Of a DNA stretch of 11,066 nucleotides, positions 6,539-11,066 are shown piece after piece (position 1 is the first letter of the stretch; the number at the start of each line of letters is the position of its first letter). This DNA is from Baffinella frigidus (taxonomy: Eukaryota; Cryptophyceae; Cryptomonadales; Baffinellaceae): assembly GCA_026770585.1 (NCBI GenBank), contig MU646809.1, positions 37,857-48,922 of the forward strand. Direction: 5' to 3'. Made by a program: the position numbers and the translations under genes. The notes beneath the pieces were generated by a model. That model made no database searches, was not told the origin of the DNA, and saw only the letters and a program-made list of their open reading frames with translations.

Positions 6539-6774
6539 AGCGTCGCCCTCTGCTCTGAGAACAACATCAGGGTGCGTACATTTTTTTAAGGCAGCAGCGT
6601 CGCGCTATTCTGCTCCGCCCACAAGGTCCGGATGCTGCCTTGCTTCCCTCGTTACTTCCTTGCTTCCTTGCTTCGTTGCTTCCTTTCGTCCTTGATTTCT
6701 TCCTGCCTTCCTTCGACCTCCGAGGCACCAGCGTCGCCCTCTACTGCTCTGCCCATACGGTCAGGGTGCGGACA
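6539..6774 (+). pseudogene. Decayed tandem copies of the EsV-1-7 C-X2-H half
   Basis: The segment encoding S-V-A-L-Y-C-S-A-H-K-V-R at 6482 recurs at 6539 (S-V-A-L-C, His lost), at 6596 (S-V-A-L-F-C-S-A-H-K-V-R) and at 6730 (S-V-A-L-Y-C-S-A-H-T-V-R). The first three starts are spaced exactly 57 bp, half of a 38-residue EsV repeat. The copy at 6730 is preceded by P-S-F-D-L-R-G-T, with Gly of P-S-F-G changed to Asp and the upstream Cys replaced by pyrimidine-rich sequence. The frames differ between copies and stops intervene, so these are relics. Confidence 0.6.
6636..6712. repeat. Pyrimidine-rich CTTGCTTCC tract
   Basis: An imperfect repeat of CTTGCTTCCTT-like units, nearly free of A on the top strand. 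It interrupts the last two EsV-1-7 relics and seems to have replaced the first half of the final one. Confidence 0.65.
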
Positions 6775-7179
6775 GTTTTCCCAGCTTTGAAGGGCTCCAC
6801 GGACCTGCTGTAGATTCGAGAGTGCTTACCAGGGTATGCGGCCCGATTGGTACTCTGTTGAAGGGGGGGTTGCGGCGGGGGGGGCGTTCTGTGCTGTGTC
6901 TATGCAAGGTCATGCACCCGAAGCAACGTGGACGCGAAAGGTGATGAGACGCGACACGAGACATGGGGCTTTCAAGCGTGCCCGTCTGTCCCGAGGCGGT
7001 CCTATTCCATCTCCGGAGGCGGGCCTAATCCCTGATCGATCCTGACGCATTATGCATGCGCTGACGGCGCACGCGCGGTGTGTGTGGACGGGCCCTAGGA
7101 CGGGCCCGCCTCGGGCGCAGAGAGAAGTCATGTGTGTAGACATTGAGGTAGGACCTAGTCCAGGACCAGCACCCCGAAG
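6775..7179. other. No assigned gene
   Basis: A + frame from the ATG at 6836 to 7045 includes G-A-F-C-A-V and G-H-A-P-E, faintly like another EsV half-motif, but the Cys-His spacing is wrong. GGGCCCTAGGACGGGCCC near 7091-7108 is a local near-palindrome. Nothing else is supported. Confidence 0.35.
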
Positions 7180-7301
7180 ACAGGGGTACCTCGCTCATAA
7201 GAAACCGCCCCCCCATTAGGACCCTACAGTAGGCCATGCCTAGGGCCCTTTGTTGGTCCCAGGGGGGGGGGGGGATGTTTCTGAAGAGCGAGGTACCCAT
7301 G
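7180..7301. mobile_element. Foldback (MITE-like) element, copy 1
   Basis: The left arm starts ACAGGGGTACCTCGCTCATA and runs through AAGAAACCGCCCCCC. The right arm, ATGTTTCT...GAGCGAGGTACCC, is a diverged inverted copy. The core TAGGACCCTACAGTAGGC, CATGCCTAGGGCCC matches the reverse complement of the element at 7940-8066, so the two are copies of one element in opposite orientation. It has no coding capacity for a transposase. I could not identify a clear target-site duplication. Homopolymer G and C tracts flank the core. Confidence 0.7.
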
Positions 7302-7939
7302 CAGAGTCGAGGTAACAGTCGGACACCACCCCGGCAGGGGTTGAAGCACTTCGACGTGGTCCACCGCAAGGATCAGGCGTCCAGCCTCTTCCCGCTCCTG
7401 GCCCCACCCAGCCCCCTCCACGCCGGGCAAGTCGTGCCATTCGGACAGAGGGCCGCGCCAGAGGGGTGCTACCCACGAAGTGCGCTCCAAGGGGGTGGTT
7501 TCGCTGGGGGGGGGGGGCTGGCGCAGACACGAGAGGGGCAGCTGCCTTACCCTCTCCCTCTCGCTGCCTTCTCGACGCCCGGGCATTTGCACGCCTTGCA
7601 ATTTGGCAGAGAGGAGAGGGAGCGGTTCAAACTCCGCCCGGCGCATGGGGCACAACAGCCTTCGAGTCTGGAAAGGCTGGGGGCAGACGCGTTCGGCGGC
7701 GATGTACATTTACACACCCTCCCGGGCGATTGACGGGCGAGTGCGGGGGGGTGAGCCTGTCCGCAGGGGGGAGGGGCTGCGGCACGGTCCCAAGATTAAA
7801 CAAACGAATTAAGAAGTGGAGCACGCGTACGGCACGGTGTGATCCAGGAAGCGTGTCCCGCGTTTGATGCTGCAGGTGTGCTGCGCCTGCCGGGCTTCCT
7901 CTCCTGTGCCGGTGGCCACTCAAGCAAGGGAGCAAGTCT
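7302..7939. other. Overlapping opposed open frames, no confident gene
   Basis: A minus-strand frame (7224-7709) and a plus-strand frame (7236-7733) are both long, but they cover the same DNA and both run into the foldback element. The GC bias makes long random frames likely. The minus frame contains R-L-I-L-A-V-D-H-V-E-V-L-Q-P, which looks more protein-like than the rest, so a minus-strand exon is possible. I recognise no family. A G-run of about 11 at 7506-7517 is the only other feature. Confidence 0.3.
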
Positions 7940-8066
7940 CCTACAGGGGTACCTCGCTCATAAGAAACCGCCCCCCCCCCCCAGAAACACCTTAGGGCCC
8001 TAGGCATAGGCCTACTGTAGGGTCCTAGGGGGGGGCGGTTTCTTATGAGCGAGGTACCCCTGTAGG
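7940..8066. mobile_element. Foldback (MITE-like) element, copy 2, near-perfect terminal inverted repeats
   Basis: The left arm, CCTACAGGGGTACCTCGCTC then ATAAGAAACCGCCCCCC (about 37 bp), is repeated in perfect inversion at the right end as GGGGGGCGGTTTCTTATGAG then CGAGGTACCCCTGTAGG. The roughly 50-bp core, containing GGGCCCTAGGCATAGGCCTA, is itself partly palindromic and is shared with copy 1 in reverse. The better-matched arms suggest it is younger than copy 1. Its size and lack of coding sequence fit a non-autonomous element. Confidence 0.8.
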
Positions 8067-8119
8067 GCCCCTTCGCAGGTTCTTATGAGCGAGGTACCCC
8101 TGTAGGGCCCCTCCGCAGG
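8037..8119. repeat. Tandem duplication of the foldback arm (about 42 bp)
   Basis: The right arm plus flank, GGTTTCTTATGAGCGAGG through GTAGGGCCCCTTCGCAGG (8037-8079), is followed directly by a second copy (8078-8119). The copies differ by one T in the TTT run and by TTCGC versus TCCGC. The duplication includes sequence just outside the inverted repeat. Confidence 0.85.
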
Positions 8120-8683
8120 AGGGGAGCGAGCCGGGCTGTCATGAGTGTCCAAGGTCTCAAGGCGGAGTTCTCATACATGTGATTCCCATTATCTTTTAAT
8201 TATCGTAATCTTTTACACGACAGACAAGACACTTTCGTGTGCTCGCACTGTACACTCACCTAGCTCACCCCATCGTCAAACCGCCTGCATTTGCCCTGAC
8301 CCTGGTCCTTGCCTCACGCATTCGCCGCTCCCATGCCCCGCGTAGTACATGGCCAAACGTCTCCAGTCTACAGTACATGTACAGGGATTACTCGCAAGCA
8401 ACGGCGCGCACCGCCCCTAGGGTGGCGTGATGATCTCGGCATTAGCCCTGCCGTAGGACCCTGGGGCGTTGCGTGCCCTTAATGTCGAGTAACCCCGTCC
8501 GTTCTGGGGATATCCAGGGATATCCCCCATGTAGGCCCAAGCGGAGTGACTTTACACAAGTCACGGCCACTTTAGACCGAGTGTCCACTTTAGGCCCCTC
8601 TCGTGAGGAGCCGTGTGTTCTCTCCAGTACACAACTCAGTCGACCTGACCGTCCCGTGTCGCGCTTCAGAACGAATGGAAATG
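8120..8683. other. Downstream flank of the minus-strand gene, no assigned gene
   Basis: Small + strand frames (8145-8345, 8239-8430, 8473-8730) lack recognisable motifs. A near-palindrome GGGGATATCCAGGGATATCC lies at 8506-8527. At 8545-8593 three ACTTTA-centred units occur, including GTGACTTTAC with a nearby inverted GTCAC. I see no RNA gene. Confidence 0.4.
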
Positions 8684-10053
8684 TCAGATCTGATAGAATT
8701 GGCTTTCCGCCTCATCGAACGCCGCTTTGATCCGCGCAGCTTTCTCGTCCTCTGTCGTAGCACCATACCTGCAAGGGGGGAAGCCAGGTTTAATAAATTG
8801 TAAGAACACAACCGCTACGATCCAGAAGGTAAGGTGAGACGAGAAATACATGTAACGGCTGAAAGACTCGGATCTCAGCGGCTGGGATCGAGCGCGCTCA
8901 GAAACCGGCCGCCAGACTCTGCCCCATCACCAAGCCTCGATAAGAGCTCACCTTGCCCCCAACACGCCAACACGCCTTCAAGAAACCCCGAAATTTCAGA
9001 CATGGCGGGAAGATAAAGGAGAGGCAAGGCGTTGTAAGGCGCCTGTCGAGGCAAGGCACACACGCGAGTTTGGCGGGAAGAGTACCGCGCTTGCGCCATG
9101 TCGATGCGTTCCCCCCAGCTTTCAACAGCCAGGCACGCCATGAGCTGCGATGACATCTCACCCGAGGATGCAGTGGGCATATACTCGCTGCTGTCGTGCA
9201 TGACCAATCGCGAGAGAGGCGAGCTCAGCGAGAGAGGCGAGCTGAAATTTGACGCGCGCGCGAGAGGAGAGCCGGGTTGCGACGTGCGCGCGAGAGGAGA
9301 GTCGGTCAGCAGGGATGGAAGGAAGCCGCGTCGAAACGGGGACGATGGAAGGGAGCCGCGTCGCTGGTTGGCGCGAGGAGAGGAGAGGACAGCTTCGCGG
9401 TGCGAGGAGGGAGCGGATTCGTGAGAGTCTCTCCGCTGGTAGGCAAGAGGAGAGGAGGGGGCAGCCTCGCGCGGCGAGGAGAGAGCGGAGACCAGGGAGC
9501 CTCTCCGCAGAGAGGAGAGGGGCGGGGGTCTCTTGAGAGGAAAGACGAGGGAGGCTCTCTGCTGCAGGAGAGGTTGTAGGTTGGCCCCCCCCGCCCCCCC
9601 TCTCTCCCCTTCGGTGTCCCCCCCCAGCCCCCCGCTCTCTCCCTCGGGCACGAGGTTGCTGCAGCTCGCTGCAAGCCACGCAGCGAGCCTCAAAGATGCT
9701 TCTGGTGCCTCTTTGACGGGTCCCTCTTGGGCTGCGTGGGGTTGCACGGGCCCAAGAGAACCTCTGGCCCCACTGTCGCGTGGCGTGCCAGGCCCTGTTG
9801 TCGAGTGGCTTGCCTGGTCGCGTGGCGTACCAGGAATGAAAATAGGGACCAGAAGCTCCGGGTGGATTATGGTGACGCCCTGGCGGCGGACGCGGTCAAG
9901 AGTGGGGGTGTCGTATGCGTCGAGCACGACACCGTTTGCGTCGAAGGCGGTGGACGTTGGCCCCATCTGCATCGTGTGCTGTGCTGGAGCTTTGGCTGAC
10001 ACGAACCACCACGGCTTCTTCTTCTGACCAGGGGTCGTTGATTTGGGGTCCAT
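8684..10053 (-). CDS. Ser/Arg-rich protein with 24-residue tandem repeats, two exons
   Basis: Exon 1 is 10053-8906 and exon 2 is 8768-8684, giving 410 residues. The ATG at 10053 has G at -3 and +4. The open frame extends 12 codons further up without another ATG, so an earlier exon is possible. The intron (8905-8769, 137 bp) starts GTTTCT after CG and ends with a C-rich tract and TTGCAG. The phase-2 join leads into Y-G-A-T-T-E-D-E-K-A-A-R-I-K-A-A, an acidic/basic helix-like tail ending in TGA, far more protein-like than the unspliced end. Residues 1-75 look ordered (K-K-K-P-W-W-F-V-S; V-T-I-I-H-P-E-L-L-V-P-I-F-I). Residues about 76-285 are low complexity, with GTPRD twice. Three R-R-x-S motifs occur at 183, 207 and 231, spaced 24 residues apart, a consensus for basophilic kinases. 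No family recognised. It faces away from the gene at 10518. Confidence 0.6.
8769..8905 (-). other. Spliceosomal intron of the minus-strand gene
   Basis: Read on the minus strand it starts GTTTCTGAGC and ends CTTCCCCCCTTGCAG, splitting a CGG Arg codon as CG|G. Competing donor GTGAGC at 8951 looks better as a site but would put exon 2 in a basic Arg/Ser frame instead of the helix-like tail. I prefer GTTTCT because it gives the better reading frame and matches the donor of the neighbouring gene. Confidence 0.55.
9190..9515. repeat. Coding minisatellite (30-bp and 72-bp units)
   Basis: Within the minus-strand gene, a GCGCGCGAGAGGAGAG unit repeats with 30-bp spacing at about 9256-9315, and a 72-bp unit repeats at about 9370-9510. 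Both periods are multiples of three, so repeat changes keep the reading frame. On the minus strand the 72-bp unit encodes R-R-G-S-L-V-S-A-L-S-S-P-R-E-A-A, then eight more residues. The strand asymmetry (GA-rich top) also keeps frames open on the opposite strand, producing shadow frames. Confidence 0.75.
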
Positions 10054-10517
10054 TCCTGTACGAGGTTCGTACTCGTTCCTGTACGCCACCCTGGAAGCAG
10101 GGTGGGGGTATTTTGAGCATTCTTAAGTCAACTCCCCTTGAAAAGGGCTGAGCCCTCAGTCCCCCGTGATGAATGGATCTGGTACAAAACGGTATTATAA
10201 GTATTTTAGTGGTACAAATCCTGTCAACTTTTGCGATCAAGGGCCCGTTATTCGGGATTGGCCGCAAGTCCCCTCCAGGGTGGAGGTTCGTACTCGCCAA
10301 CTCAGCACATTCAAGACAGTCAGGACCAGAATCCCGGTCCTGTATTTTCCTTTTAAAAATCCATGTCCTTGAGAATTCAGGTTAAAGTTTTTAAAATCGT
10401 GTCCCGTCCTCGCTCGGTAGCGGCAGGTACGTACCGGTAGGATATCGTTTTTGCGGTTTGTCCCAGTCGTGTTCTCAAAAGTCATCTCCAGTCACATTTG
10501 GTTGCGTCTCCACGGCC
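10054..10517. promoter_or_regulatory. Shared intergenic region between divergent genes
   Basis: The two right-hand genes are head to head with about 460 bp between start codons, so both promoters must lie here unless earlier exons exist. It holds GAGGTTCGTACTCG at about 10063-10076 with a matching copy near 10283, two TTCCTGTACG copies (10054, 10077), and an 8-bp hairpin CCACCCTG / CAGGGTGG at 10086-10105 with a GAAG loop. It also holds a copy of the ACAAATCC-GTCAACTTT repeat, also found at 4.1 kb. No canonical TATA box is seen; GGTATTATAAGTATTTT near 10191 is the nearest thing. A minus-strand acceptor-like TTCCAG lies near 10091-10096. Confidence 0.4.
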
Positions 10518-11066
10518 ATGGCAGGCACGGGAGAAGTGAACTTGGTGGCGGCGCTGCTGCGCCCTGCGAGTCTCGCCGTGTCAGGAGCAGGCCTTGCTGT
10601 CCTGGTCGGAGTGCATCATGCGGCGTTTTCGCATCCGTGGGGTGGCGGGGCGGGGTTCTCTCTGCGGGCGGCAGCGCTGGTGTTGGAGATTTGGATTGGA
10701 GCTGAGATGGCGTTCTTCGTTTTCTTCCAAGCGCAATACCAGCGGTTTCTCCCCAGAAGAATCCTCGGGAGGGACATATTCTAACCCCTCCGGCATCTTT
10801 CCGCGTGCTGCACCTCTGTATCTGCATATCACCAGCTCAAGCGTTTCAACCCGTGAGAAATCCCTCCAAGCTGAGTCACTGTAGATCAGCAGGTGCCAGC
10901 GGGCACACACGACCAGGCTCCTGCGTTTGGTGTGCGCGGCATTTTTTGCTCACGCATCACACCACAAAAATGCAGGTTTCAACACCTCTCTCCCCCGGCG
11001 ACCATGACAAGAAAGGAGCGCGAAATTCTCTGGGCAAGGTATTTTGCCCGACCGCAAGGGGGGGGG
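10518..11066 (+). CDS. 5' part of a probable membrane-anchored alpha/beta-hydrolase-like gene
   Basis: Exon 1 is 10518-10744 and exon 2 starts at 10976 and runs off the right edge; 106 residues are visible. The ATG lies in a strong context (GGCCATGG). Two hydrophobic stretches follow, at residues about 13-35 and 46-70, the second containing E-I-W-I-G-A-E-M-A-F-F-V-F-F. After the splice comes R-F-Q-H-L-S-P-P, then T-R-K-E-R-E-I-L-W. An aromatic-rich helix with Glu, followed by R..Q..P and a K-E-R-E-x-L segment, is a pattern I associate with the N-terminus of membrane-anchored alpha/beta-hydrolases (lipase-like) in fungi and stramenopiles. The catalytic part would lie beyond the window, so the family call is tentative. 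Unspliced, the frame ends at TAA 10782 after 88 codons, giving a false short protein. A minus-strand frame (10581-10910) covers the same DNA but is less protein-like. Confidence 0.55.
10745..10975 (+). other. Spliceosomal intron of the hydrolase-like gene
   Basis: It runs from GTTTCTCCCC to AAAAATGCAG (231 bp) and splits a CGG Arg codon as CG|G. The sequence after the donor (GTTTC) repeats after the acceptor (GTTTC). Length is a multiple of three, but in-frame stops make retention unproductive. Confidence 0.6.

Noticed and set aside
1369-6774. Integrated phaeovirus DNA, because the motif is named after an Ectocarpus virus gene
   Set aside because: The motif is widespread in host genomes. No other viral gene is seen, and the segments appear intron-split, which favours a host gene.
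7224-7733. Opposed 161- and 165-codon frames as two genes
   Set aside because: They cover the same DNA on opposite strands, both run into a foldback element, and neither shows a known motif.
8590-8811. Minus-strand Arg/Ser-rich frame of 73 codons, and a plus frame 8603-8803
   Set aside because: Both overlap the proposed exon 2 in other frames. The frame reading Y-G-A-T-T-E-D-E-K is more protein-like and starts right at a strong acceptor.
8946-8956. Minus-strand donor CAAG|GTGAGC
   Set aside because: It is a good consensus site, but from the long frame it is phase 1, which would lead exon 2 into the basic Arg/Ser frame. It was kept only as an alternative.
9098-9679. Several frames on both strands over the GA-rich part of the minus-strand gene
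   Set aside because: They shadow the coding minisatellite; the purine-rich strand lacks stops in most frames. The chosen frame alone has non-repeat, ordered-looking ends.
1-11066. CRISPR array, tRNA or rRNA genes
   Set aside because: The regular repeats are satellites without unique spacers. I found no convincing cloverleaf or B-box with a matching A-box, and no recognisable rRNA core sequence.

Overview
This window reads as a subtelomeric piece of a nuclear genome, probably from a photosynthetic stramenopile and most likely the brown-algal lineage. The reasons are degenerate CCCTAAA (TTTAGGG-type) repeats in chromosome-end orientation at the left, GC-rich sequence crowded with simple repeats, spliceosomal GT-AG introns, and several fragments matching the EsV-1-7 cysteine motif. 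That motif is best known from brown algae, including the Ectocarpus developmental regulator IMMEDIATE UPRIGHT. The lineage call is an inference, since nothing here identifies a species.

Layout. Positions 1-1125 are degenerate telomere-like heptamers with internal duplications. From about 1.37 to 6.5 kb, short + strand segments carry EsV-1-7 half-motifs: 1369-1432, 1950-2034, 3010-3051, 5176-5225, 5882-5947 and 6421-6511. They lie between telomere-like arrays (1252-1334, 1463-1493, 1886-1949, 2280-2990, 4495-4770), microsatellites (1711-1838, 5066-5160, 5335-5619) and a TE-like repeat cluster (3.8-4.4 kb). The first five join at GT...AG boundaries in compatible phase, and the joins recreate the C-X4/5-C-X16-C-X2-H-X12-14-C spacing of the family. 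I therefore read them as exons of one EsV-1-7 gene, or a recent relic of one, whose introns are made largely of satellite DNA. No single reading frame shows this gene. A tail of decayed half-motif copies on a 57-bp period follows at 6.48-6.77 kb.

From 6.8 to 8.7 kb I see little coding sequence. The main features are two copies of a foldback, MITE-like element in opposite orientation (7180-7301 and 7940-8066), with a tandem duplication of one terminal repeat.

The right end holds a divergent gene pair. A minus-strand gene (8684-10053, two exons) encodes an unrecognised 410-residue Ser/Arg-rich protein with a 24-residue tandem repeat. A plus-strand gene starts at 10518 and runs off the window. 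Its two visible exons encode an N-terminal hydrophobic region and a segment resembling the start of membrane-anchored alpha/beta-hydrolases. Both genes use a phase-2 intron with the same CG|GTTTCT donor and TGCAG|G acceptor.
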